Origin: UBA3263 sp964508865
GTDB taxonomy: Bacteria; Bacteroidota; Bacteroidia; Bacteroidales; Muribaculaceae
Reading direction: 5' to 3'
Assembly: GCA_964508865.1 (NCBI GenBank)
Contig: CAZDVP010000090.1
Location: forward strand, 1-7,863
Length of the DNA stretch: 7,863 nucleotides
The translations under genes and the position numbers were made by a program. This document shows, piece by piece, positions 1 to 6,822 of the stretch (its first letter is position 1; every line of letters begins with the position of its first letter). The notes beneath the pieces are model-generated. The model made no database searches. It was given only the letters and a program-made list of their open reading frames with translations, and was not told the origin of the DNA.

Positions 1-11
1 CGTTTTAAAGA

Positions 12-2441
12 TTAGAGGGTGACGACGGTGATGCCGGCGCCGCCGAGGCGGACGTCTTCGTCGGCGAAGGACCGGATGCCGCCGACCGTTGCGAGGTAGC
101 CGCGAATGGCCTGGCGCAGGGCTCCGGTGCCGGTGCCGTGGAGAATGCGCACCCGGCCGGCGCTGAAGCGAATGGCGTCGTCGATAAAGTAGGTAACGGC
201 CTGCAGAGCCTCGTCGGCCCTCATGCCGCGCACATCGATTTCCTGCTTGAAGTCAAGGCGGCGCGCATGATGTTGCTCGGCGGTGGCCATGGCCACGAGA
301 GTCGGGGTTTCCACCTTTGGCCGCTGAATCGTTGGGCGCAGGCGGTCGAGTTTCACCGTTGTGCGCAACATGCCGAAGCTCACCGTTGCGTTCTTACCCT
401 GAATTTCAAGCACCCGACCGGGCATTTCCTGACCAACGAGTTTAACGAAGTCGCCAACCTCAATCGGCTTGGTCTGCTCGGGAGCCTTGGGCTTGGGTGC
501 CTTTTTGGCCTTCGGGGCTTTTTTGAGCAGCGGATGATCGGGTTCGGCGGTTTGCAGGCGCTGCTGCTCGGCCTGGAGGTCGCTGCGCAGCCGGCGCGTT
601 GTATCGCGCTCGGCCTGAGCCAGGCGGATTTCATGAATGGTGCGCTCAATGGCCGCATTGGAGCCTTCAACTATTCGGCGGGCCTGCTCTTTGGCATCGG
701 CCAGAATTTCGCGGCGGTGGGTGCGCAGCTCGTCGGCCTTGGCCTCGTAGTCGGCCAGAACGTTTTCGATTTTCTTTTCCTTCTGGCGGATTGCCATGCG
801 CTTGTTCTCCCAGTAGCGGCGGTCGCGGGCAATATCGAGCAGATATTTGTCGATGTTGACATAGTCGGAACCGACAATCTCCTTGGCGCGGTCTACAATG
901 TCGGCCGGCAGCCCGATTTTGCGTGCGATTTCTATGGCAAACGAGGAGCCGGCGGTGCCGACAACGAGCTTGAACATCGGCTCCATTCGCTGGCGGTCGT
1001 AGAGCATTGAGCCGTTAACAAGGCCGGGCGTCTCCTCGGCCAGCTGCTTGAGGTTCTGGTAGTGGGTGGTGATTACGCCCCAGAGGCCCAGCTCGGCAAA
1101 GCGGGCAAGAATCGCCTGGGCTATGGCTCCGCCGATGAGCGGCTCGGTGCCGCCTCCGAATTCGTCGATAAGAACGAGCGTCGAGTCATTGCCCCGGGCC
1201 ATGAAGTGCTTCATGTGGGTCAGGTGCGACGAATAAGTCGACAGGTCATTTTCGATGCTCTGGTCGTCGCCAATGTCGATGAAAATGCTACCGAATATTC
1301 CCATGTGGGAGTTCTCATATAGCGGCGGCAGGATTCCGCACTGAGCCATGTATTGAACGATGCCAACGGTTTTGAGCGTCACCGACTTACCGCCGGCATT
1401 CGGGCCGGAAACAATCAGCAGGCGCTCGGCCGGGGTGAGGAGGATGTCGAGCGGAACAATTTCCTTTCCCTGAGCGCGCAACGAGGCGAGCAGTCCGGGG
1501 TGGCATGCGTGATACCACTCCAGTTCGGGCCCGTCGGAAAGGTGGGGCATATGGGCGTCGATATCGCGCGCATAGAGTGCTTTGGCATGAATGAAGTCGA
1601 GCTCGGCTGCCACGGAACATGAATCGAGAATCGACGGAATCGAGGGGCGCAGCTCGGCGGTCAGAGCCATCATTATGCGAGCTATTTCGCGGCGCTCATC
1701 AATCTGGAGTTCGCGCAGGCGGTTGTTGGTCTGCACCACCTCGGCCGGCTCGATAAAAAGGGTTTTGCCCGAAGCGGATTCGTCGTGGACAATGCCGGAG
1801 ATTTTGCGTTTAAACATTGGCGACACCGGCAGAACCATGCGGCCGTCGCGCACCGACGGAGTCACATCTGAATCAATGTAGCCCTGAGCAACGGCTTCGG
1901 CCATTACGCGGCGCATGGCCGAGGCTATGGCGCCCTGGGCGCGGCTGAGCTCGTGGCGAATATCGGCCAGCTCGGGCGACGCCGAGTCGAGCACGTTGCC
2001 ATAGCGGTCGATAACGCGGTCAATCATCCTCACGAGCTCCGGGAAACTGCCCAGAGTCGACGCAACAGAGGCCAGGCGCGGATAGAGCCGGGCATTTTCG
2101 TCGTCGGCAAAAAAGGCGGCTATGTCGCTGAACGCGATGAGTGCATTGCGCGTAGAGGCAAAATCCTCGGCGCTAAGAAAAGTGCCGTCGATCCGCACCG
2201 CAAGCAGCGCGCGGCGAATGTCGCCAACGCGGCCCAGAGGCAGCTCATCGTTGCCGTCGGAAATAATGGCCAGCATTTCGGCAGTGGATTGCAAGGCCGA
2301 CGACACGGCGGCGAAATCACTCGAAAAAGCAATAGCCCCGGCGGCGAAGTCGCGCCCCGGAGCGGTCAGGCAATGTTGGGCAATCGCGCCTCGGATGGCG
2401 CTGAACCCGATTTTTTGTTCAAAAGATTCAGGATAGACCAT
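12..2441 (-). CDS. mutS2: Endonuclease MutS2 (MutS-like ATPase with Smr domain)
   Basis: Full-length MutS2, 809 aa against about 780-800 aa for the family. The N-terminal half (about 1-310) is the MutS core and lever region without the mismatch-reading domain. The ABC-type ATPase follows: Walker A GPNAGGKS at 346-353, Walker B LVLIDEFGGGTEP with D426/E427, then a TTHYQNLK switch segment. A long charged coiled coil (about 530-635) leads to a Lys/Pro/Ala-rich linker (about 638-658), a small KOW-like beta region (about 661-704) and a C-terminal Smr domain (about 730-809) with DVRG at 736-739 and HGTGTGALR from H768. Family knowledge: MutS2 restrains homologous recombination by acting on branched DNA, and in Bacillus it splits collided ribosomes; which role applies here cannot be read from sequence. 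The ATG at 2441 lies 16 bp after the lipoprotein stop and is the only sensible start. It is the last gene of the run visible here. Confidence 0.97.
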   Translation of the reverse strand: MVYPESFEQKIGFSAIRGAIAQHCLTAPGRDFAAGAIAFSSDFAAVSSALQSTAEMLAIISDGNDELPLGRVGDIRRALLAVRIDGTFLSAEDFASTRNALIAFSDIAAFFADDENARLYPRLASVASTLGSFPELVRMIDRVIDRYGNVLDSASPELADIRHELSRAQGAIASAMRRVMAEAVAQGYIDSDVTPSVRDGRMVLPVSPMFKRKISGIVHDESASGKTLFIEPAEVVQTNNRLRELQIDERREIARIMMALTAELRPSIPSILDSCSVAAELDFIHAKALYARDIDAHMPHLSDGPELEWYHACHPGLLASLRAQGKEIVPLDILLTPAERLLIVSGPNAGGKSVTLKTVGIVQYMAQCGILPPLYENSHMGIFGSIFIDIGDDQSIENDLSTYSSHLTHMKHFMARGNDSTLVLIDEFGGGTEPLIGGAIAQAILARFAELGLWGVITTHYQNLKQLAEETPGLVNGSMLYDRQRMEPMFKLVVGTAGSSFAIEIARKIGLPADIVDRAKEIVGSDYVNIDKYLLDIARDRRYWENKRMAIRQKEKKIENVLADYEAKADELRTHRREILADAKEQARRIVEGSNAAIERTIHEIRLAQAERDTTRRLRSDLQAEQQRLQTAEPDHPLLKKAPKAKKAPKPKAPEQTKPIEVGDFVKLVGQEMPGRVLEIQGKNATVSFGMLRTTVKLDRLRPTIQRPKVETPTLVAMATAEQHHARRLDFKQEIDVRGMRADEALQAVTYFIDDAIRFSAGRVRILHGTGTGALRQAIRGYLATVGGIRSFADEDVRLGGAGITVVTL

Positions 2442-2442
2442 T

Positions 2443-2456
2443 TGAAAACCTTTTCA
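2443..2456. repeat. 14-bp inverted repeat before mutS2
   Basis: TGAAAA and TTTTCA form perfect 6-bp arms around a 2-bp centre, filling nearly the whole 16-bp gap between the lipoprotein stop and the mutS2 ATG. As RNA it could make only a weak A/U hairpin with a four-base loop. As DNA it is a short dyad that could be an operator, or it could be chance in an AT-rich gap. Confidence 0.5.
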
Positions 2457-2457
2457 C

Positions 2458-2754
2458 TTAAAGAACACGCGCGGCCAGGTCCTTGTCGGTCGAGGCCAGT
2501 TGCGAACGGAAAGCGTCGATATAGGCATCGGCAGCGAGCGAATCGCCCTGCTGACGCAGCTTCCATTCGCGCGATTTAACGGCAAGGAGCGCAGCGTGGA
2601 TATCGCGCTCGGCAACATAGTTGGCGTTGCAAAAAGCCTGAGCATCGGCCCGGCCGCGCTCAACAGCATCGGCCGGCAGGCCGCTTTCGCTTCCGGAGTT
2701 GGAACAGGCGCCCAAAGTCAGGCATATAACTATTAAGGAGAGAAGTTTACGCAT
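2458..2754 (-). CDS. Small putative lipoprotein of unknown function
   Basis: A 98-residue protein that I do not recognise. It starts with a lipoprotein signal: basic MRK, a hydrophobic stretch LLSLIVICLT, and the lipobox LGAC with the acylated Cys at 17. The mature part begins CSNSGSES, a flexible Ser/Gly stretch, and then looks largely alpha-helical and charged (about 27-98), with one further Cys at 42. Only about 80 residues remain after processing, so it is too small for an enzyme and may be an adaptor or structural lipoprotein; that is inference. The ATG at 2754 overlaps the ispH stop in the string ATGCGTAA (8 bp), pointing to translational coupling. An in-frame upstream ATG at 2844 would bury the signal peptide inside a 128-residue product, so I reject it. 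The mature N-terminus shows no clear acidic surface-export signal, so a periplasm-facing position is more likely than surface display. Confidence 0.8.
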   Translation of the reverse strand: MRKLLSLIVICLTLGACSNSGSESGLPADAVERGRADAQAFCNANYVAERDIHAALLAVKSREWKLRQQGDSLAADAYIDAFRSQLASTDKDLAARVL

Positions 2755-3634
2755 AGAAACTGTTGATAATGTCGCGCACCTGCTCCATGAGCCAGCGCGG
2801 GGTTGAGGTTGCGCCGCAGATTCCGACGGACTTGGCATCGCCAACGAGGTCGGGGGTCATTTCAGCGGCAGAAGATATGAAGATTGTTCGGGGGTTTTCG
2901 TCGCGGCAGCGCTCAAACAGAAAGTGGCCGTTAGAGCTCTTGCGTCCGGCAACGAAGATGATAACGTCGTGGGCGCGGGCAAATTCCCGCAGTTTATCCA
3001 CGCGGTTGGCAACCGAGCGGCAAATGGTATCAAACGAGCTGAACTCCACTCCCGGGTTCATGCGCCGGGCCAGATGATCGGAAATCTGGCGGAGCCCGTC
3101 GAGGCTCTTTGTTGTTTGCGAATAGAGCAGAGTCGGGCGCGCGGGGTCAACCGCGTCGAGGTCGGCGGGCGTTTCAACCACGCGGGCGTTGCCGTCGGTC
3201 TGGCCGAGCAGACCGTTGACTTCGGCATGGCCATGCTTGCCGTAGATAACAATCTGCGGATTCGAAGGCGAATCGTAGGCAGCCTTGATGCGCTGCTGCA
3301 GGCGGAGCACCACCGGGCAGGTCGCATCGATTATTTCAATGGAATTGCGGCGCGCGGTTTCGTAGGTCGACGGCGGCTCGCCATGGGCGCGCAGAAGCAC
3401 CTTGACGTTGCGCAACCGGGCCATTTCCTCATGCGAAATGGTTTGCAGCCCGAGCGCGCCAAGGCGGTCAACCTCATCGGAGTTATGCACTATATCGCCC
3501 AGGCAATAGAGGCGCCCCGACTGGCGGAGCTCATCTTCAGCCATGGAAATTGCGCGCGTAACCCCGAAGCAGAAACCGCTGTCGGAGTCAATCTCTACTT
3601 GCGGCTTTTTCGTATTGGGCAATGAGCCAGTCAT
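2747..3634 (-). CDS. ispH: 4-hydroxy-3-methylbut-2-enyl diphosphate reductase
   Basis: IspH (LytB) catalyses the last step of the MEP pathway: reductive dehydroxylation of HMBPP to IPP and DMAPP in the cytoplasm with an oxygen-sensitive 4Fe-4S cluster. The 295-aa protein covers the whole family. The three cluster cysteines are C22 (in GFCFGV), C106 (in DATCPVV) and C205 (in DTICRSV). Substrate-binding residues are also present: H50 (DIVHN), H84 (RAHGEP), H136 and catalytic E138 (HGHAEVNG), the QTTKS motif near 173-177, the SSNG stretch at 233-236, and ATSTP near 275-279. ATG 3634 is the only ATG before the first cluster cysteine, but it puts the start 47 bp inside cmk; a TTG at 3622 is an alternative that removes four residues. 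The order porQ-cmk-ispH is, to my recollection, shared by other Bacteroidales, which supports the assignments. Confidence 0.97.
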   Translation of the reverse strand: MTGSLPNTKKPQVEIDSDSGFCFGVTRAISMAEDELRQSGRLYCLGDIVHNSDEVDRLGALGLQTISHEEMARLRNVKVLLRAHGEPPSTYETARRNSIEIIDATCPVVLRLQQRIKAAYDSPSNPQIVIYGKHGHAEVNGLLGQTDGNARVVETPADLDAVDPARPTLLYSQTTKSLDGLRQISDHLARRMNPGVEFSSFDTICRSVANRVDKLREFARAHDVIIFVAGRKSSNGHFLFERCRDENPRTIFISSAAEMTPDLVGDAKSVGICGATSTPRWLMEQVRDIINSFYA

Positions 3635-4292
3635 TTTGCTCTTCGATTGTCATTAGGGAGTTGTCGAGGTCAATGGCGTCGGCGGCGCGGCGCAGCGGGC
3701 TCTCGGCGCGCGTTGTGTCGACCATGTCGCGGTGTTCAACGTTGGCCAGCACTTCCTCATAAGTGGTTTGAGTGCCCTTTTCGGTCAACTCCTTGAAGCG
3801 GCGGGCTGCACGCACTGAAGCCGGCGCGTTCACAAAAATTTTCAGTTCCGCATTGGGGAACACCGTAGTGCCTATGTCGCGGCCATCCATAACGATGCCC
3901 TTCTGCTCGCCGTAGGCGCGCTGGCGGTCGACCAGGTCGCGGCGCACTGCGGCTATGGCCGCTATGGTGCTCACATGGGCGCTCACCTCCATGCCCCGGA
4001 TCTGCTGCTCAACGTCGGCGCCGTTGAGCATGGTGCGCTGGCCGGCGGGAGTCACCGCGAAATCTATAGTGGTTGCAGGCAGGGCGGCAATCAGCGCCGG
4101 CTCATTGACCGCACCGTCGGCGGCAATCAGCTCCTTCTGCATGGCCAGCAGGGTCACTGCGCGATACATTGCGCCGGTGTCGACATAGCGATAACCGATT
4201 TGGCGGGCCAACGCCTTGGCCATGGTGCTCTTGCCGGTCGAGGAATAGCCGTCGATGGCAATTATAATGGGTTTTAAGCTCTTAGAACTCAT
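3588..4292 (-). CDS. cmk: Cytidylate kinase
   Basis: Cytidylate kinase phosphorylates CMP and dCMP with ATP to the diphosphates, recycling CMP from RNA turnover and lipid synthesis. The 234-aa length is normal. Visible motifs are a P-loop GYSSTGKST at 15-23, the strongly conserved YVDTGAMYRA at 36-45, the nucleotide-monophosphate insert region (about 60-105), DGRDIGT at 136-142 that contacts CMP, the lid region with RAARRFKEL, and the C-terminal RAADAIDLDNS stretch. The usual GPxGxGKS P-loop is written GYSSTGKS, a form I recall from other Bacteroidota Cmk proteins. The ATG overlaps the porQ stop by 11 bp (within TATATGAGTTCTAA), and the 3' end overlaps ispH by 47 bp, so all three reading frames are tightly joined. 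Confidence 0.97.
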   Translation of the reverse strand: MSSKSLKPIIIAIDGYSSTGKSTMAKALARQIGYRYVDTGAMYRAVTLLAMQKELIAADGAVNEPALIAALPATTIDFAVTPAGQRTMLNGADVEQQIRGMEVSAHVSTIAAIAAVRRDLVDRQRAYGEQKGIVMDGRDIGTTVFPNAELKIFVNAPASVRAARRFKELTEKGTQTTYEEVLANVEHRDMVDTTRAESPLRRAADAIDLDNSLMTIEEQNDWLIAQYEKAASRD

Positions 4293-5301
4293 ATAGGTTG
4301 GTTGTGAGGTTAATCATGAAAGTTGCTGCGCTCTTGTGGGGCTGGGCAAACGCCACCCCGACGCCGAAGTTGCGCACCTTCAGCCCGGCGCCTATCGAAA
4401 AGCCCGACAGGAAATTGCGGTGGTAGGTCGCCATGTCGGTTTTCATTTTGTGGTTATAGGCCAGGTTGAAAAACACGCGCTCGGTCGGCTTCCACTCCAG
4501 GCCGAAAATCAGGTGGCGGAAAAGGTTACTGCCGAATTTATCGACCTTTTCAGCGCCGGTTTCAACGTCTGTGTGCTTCCAGTATGGCAAATGCCAGCGG
4601 GTCAGGTTCCAGGCCGTTATGTTTATATAGAGCGGCGACCGGCCCAGCGCCTTGGTCCAGCCCAGGCGAACGTCAATAGGGAGTTTGTCGGCCTGGTCAT
4701 TGAACTTCTTGACCTGGCCGCCGAGATTGGAAACCACCAGCGAAAGCGACGAATCATAGTCGGGGTCGAAATAGTTCACGCCTAAGTCTGTGGCAATAGC
4801 CAGGGCGTTATAGCCGGCATAGTTCGAATAGAGGAAACGCAGGGCAATGCCGCCGCGCCATTTCTCGCCTATGTTGTGGGAATACGCGGCCGAAAAGGCC
4901 ATGTCCATCGGCGAGGTCGATCCGGTAATGGTTCCGTCGGGCAGCGTGGTTTTAATGGAGCCGTAGCCGAAATAGTGCAACCCGATGCTCCATGCGCCAT
5001 TGTCGCCGGCGGCGGAGGCAAACTTGGCCGATGCGAAATTAGAGCCGCCAACGTAGCGCATATAACCGATGCCTACGTTGCGCGACATTTCCGGACCCAG
5101 CAGAGCGGGGTTCTGGTCGGTGGTCATAACGTCGTCGCCATCGACCGTTGAAATATTCACGCCGCCAAGGCCATATATGCGCGTTGAGCCACTTATATCC
5201 AGAAAGTTATAGGCAGTTTGACCTCCGACTTGCGCCCGGACGCCAACTGCCGCCATGAGGATAAGCAGCAGAACGTAAAATCTGCGATTCTTAATATTCA
5301 C
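4282..5301 (-). CDS. porQ: Type IX secretion system protein PorQ
   Basis: A 339-aa predicted outer-membrane beta-barrel of the PorQ family. A signal peptide is clear: basic NIKNRR, hydrophobic core FYVLLLILMAAVGV, cleavage after the RA at 22-23. The PorQ signature follows directly: GGQTAYNFLDISGS (26-39), GLGGVNIS (44-51), then DGDDVMTTDQNPALL (54-68). The rest alternates aromatic and polar residues as expected for beta strands and ends in an aromatic residue (NLYEF). Family knowledge: in Porphyromonas gingivalis PorQ works with PorU, PorV and PorZ in the complex that attaches secreted cargo to A-LPS at the cell surface. The start is GTG: in-frame TAA and TAG stops sit just upstream (5310-5305), and the next in-frame ATG (5256) would destroy the signal peptide. 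It follows the Fur-family gene by 26 bp and overlaps cmk by 11 bp. Confidence 0.93.
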   Translation of the reverse strand: MNIKNRRFYVLLLILMAAVGVRAQVGGQTAYNFLDISGSTRIYGLGGVNISTVDGDDVMTTDQNPALLGPEMSRNVGIGYMRYVGGSNFASAKFASAAGDNGAWSIGLHYFGYGSIKTTLPDGTITGSTSPMDMAFSAAYSHNIGEKWRGGIALRFLYSNYAGYNALAIATDLGVNYFDPDYDSSLSLVVSNLGGQVKKFNDQADKLPIDVRLGWTKALGRSPLYINITAWNLTRWHLPYWKHTDVETGAEKVDKFGSNLFRHLIFGLEWKPTERVFFNLAYNHKMKTDMATYHRNFLSGFSIGAGLKVRNFGVGVAFAQPHKSAATFMINLTTNLYEF

Positions 5302-5327
5302 ATTCTATTAACGCACCCGCGGCGGAA

Positions 5328-5738
5328 TTATTGCCTGCAATCCCTACAAAGACCTTTGAGCATATAATTCACCGAACGCACCTCAAACCCATCGGGCACC
5401 GCAACCGGCGGAATCACCTCGCTGTCGAGGCAGAAAACGCGCCGGCATTTTTCGCAATAAAAATGCGGATGCTCGTCGTTCTGGGCGCTATGGTCGTGGC
5501 TATGGCAGAGCTCATATTTGGTGATTCCGCGGCCATCTTCGAGCAGATGAACCAGGTCGTGGTCGGCAAACAGGGTCAGAGTGCGCGAAATGCTCGAGCG
5601 CTCCAGAGTTTCGAGTTCGGTTTCGAGCTCTATCAGGCTCACCGGCGCCGGAGCGTTGAGAAGCGCCCGCAAAACCAAAAGGCGATTGGCTGTTACGCGC
5701 ACTCCGGCCGACTCGAGAATTCTTTCTTCTTCAACCAT
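5328..5738 (-). CDS. Fur-family metal-responsive transcriptional regulator
   Basis: A 136-aa protein with Fur-family architecture. The N-terminal winged helix (about 10-77) includes VRVTANRLLVLRALL and the recognition-helix region ERSSISRTLTLFADHDLV (46-63). The dimerisation and metal-binding half has a His-rich stretch (H79, H81, H83, H90, H92) and two CxxC pairs, C95/C98 in HPHFYCEKC and C131/C134 in CRDC, which in the family form the structural zinc site. Whether it senses Fe, Zn, Mn or peroxide cannot be decided from these motifs. I place the start at ATG 5738, 10 bp after the rluD stop; a TTG at 5759 would add seven residues and overlap rluD by 11 bp. No clear palindromic Fur-type operator is visible near it. 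It sits in the same run as ispH, whose product needs iron, but a regulatory link is only inference. Confidence 0.9.
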   Translation of the reverse strand: MVEEERILESAGVRVTANRLLVLRALLNAPAPVSLIELETELETLERSSISRTLTLFADHDLVHLLEDGRGITKYELCHSHDHSAQNDEHPHFYCEKCRRVFCLDSEVIPPVAVPDGFEVRSVNYMLKGLCRDCRQ

Positions 5739-5748
5739 AGGGGCGTTT

Positions 5749-6822
5749 TCAATTAGCAATGGAGCGCCAGCGGGTCAGCAGGGCGGCGAAATCGTCGGGC
5801 AGCGGAGCGGTGAAAAACATTTCCCGGCCGGTTCGCGGGTGAACGAAACCGAGAGTGCGCGCATGGAGCGCCTGGCGCGGACAGGCTTCGAAGCAACCGT
5901 CGATAAAGCGTTTGTAGGTGGCCGAGGGCACGCCGCGCAGAACCTTGTCGCCGCCATAGCGGGCATCGTTGAAAAGCGGATGCCCCAGGTGGCGCATGTG
6001 AACTCGAATCTGATGAGTGCGCCCGGTTTCCAGAACGCAGCGCACCAGCGAAACGTGGGTCAGCGGCTCAATAACCTCATAGTGAGTAACGGCATGCTTG
6101 CCGTTGGGATCGTCGGGCGCGAGCACCGCCATTTGCAGGCGGTCCTTGGGGTTTCGGCCAATCAAGGTGACGACCGTGCCCTTTTCCGGATTGGGAATAC
6201 CCCAGACCAGGGCCTGATATTCGCGCTTGGTAGTTTTTGCAAAAAACTGCGCGCCGAGGTGAGTTTTGGCCTCGGGCGTTTTGGCAACCACGAGCAGCCC
6301 GGAGGTGTCCTTGTCGATTCGGTGAACAAGGCCCAGACGCGGGTCGCTCACATCATAGTCGGGATTATCCTTGAAGTGCCAGGCCAGGGCGTTGACCAGG
6401 GTTCCGGTGTAGTTGCCGTGGCCGGGGTGCACAACCAGTCCGGCCGGCTTGTTGACCACCAGCACCGTATCGTCCTCATAAACAATGTCGAGCGGAATAT
6501 CTTCGGCAATGATTTCGTTTTCGTAGCGCGGGCGGTCCATGACTATCTGCACAACGTCGAGCGGCTTTACGCGATAGTTGGCCTTGACCGGTTTGCCGTT
6601 AACGAGAATGCAGTCGGCATCGGCAGCCTGGCGTATGCGCGAGCGCGACGACCCATGCATGCGGTCGACCAGAAACTTGTCGACGCGCAGCAGCTCCTGA
6701 CCCTTGTCGGCCACGAAGCGGAAGTGCTCATAAAGCTCCCGGCCGTCGAGCACCTTAATCACCGGCGAGTCAGGCTCTTCGTCGAGCAGTTCGTCGGAAA
6801 TATCGGCGCCGTCAGTCGTCAT
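5749..6822 (-). CDS. rluD: RluA/RluD-family 23S rRNA pseudouridine synthase
   Basis: A 357-aa enzyme that isomerises uridine to pseudouridine, most likely in 23S rRNA (helix 69 for true RluD). An acidic N-terminal extension (about 1-35) precedes an S4 RNA-binding domain (about 44-95: LLRVDKFLVDRM, SRSRIRQAADADCILVNGKPV). The catalytic domain opens with DDTVLVVNKPAGLVVHPG (about 117-134); the active-site aspartate is D170 in GLVHRIDKDTSGLLVVAKT. The RTHQIRVHM and GHPLFNDARYGG motifs follow. The ATG at 6822 lies inside the end of the PASTA gene (11-bp overlap, ATATGACGACTGA). A longer version starting at 6918 would overlap by 107 bp and add residues unlike the family, so it is rejected. The symbol is chosen from the S4-plus-catalytic layout; RluA-family members are hard to tell apart without trees, so the modified position is uncertain. 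Confidence 0.92.
   Translation of the reverse strand: MTTDGADISDELLDEEPDSPVIKVLDGRELYEHFRFVADKGQELLRVDKFLVDRMHGSSRSRIRQAADADCILVNGKPVKANYRVKPLDVVQIVMDRPRYENEIIAEDIPLDIVYEDDTVLVVNKPAGLVVHPGHGNYTGTLVNALAWHFKDNPDYDVSDPRLGLVHRIDKDTSGLLVVAKTPEAKTHLGAQFFAKTTKREYQALVWGIPNPEKGTVVTLIGRNPKDRLQMAVLAPDDPNGKHAVTHYEVIEPLTHVSLVRCVLETGRTHQIRVHMRHLGHPLFNDARYGGDKVLRGVPSATYKRFIDGCFEACPRQALHARTLGFVHPRTGREMFFTAPLPDDFAALLTRWRSIAN

Noticed and set aside
138..1010. 290-codon open frame on the plus strand
   Set aside because: Antisense to the coiled-coil and Smr end of mutS2, with low-complexity Leu/Gly-rich translation and no family match that I know.
2458..2844. Longer 128-residue version of the small lipoprotein
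   Set aside because: It would put the signal peptide and lipobox in mid-protein and overlap ispH by 98 bp; the ATG at 2754 gives a proper lipoprotein.
2924..3625. 233-codon open frame on the plus strand
   Set aside because: Antisense shadow of ispH, whose catalytic residues are all present on the other strand.
5302..5327. GC-rich CCGCCGCGGG between the fur-family gene and porQ as a terminator
   Set aside because: The palindrome is only about 6 bp and no T-run follows.
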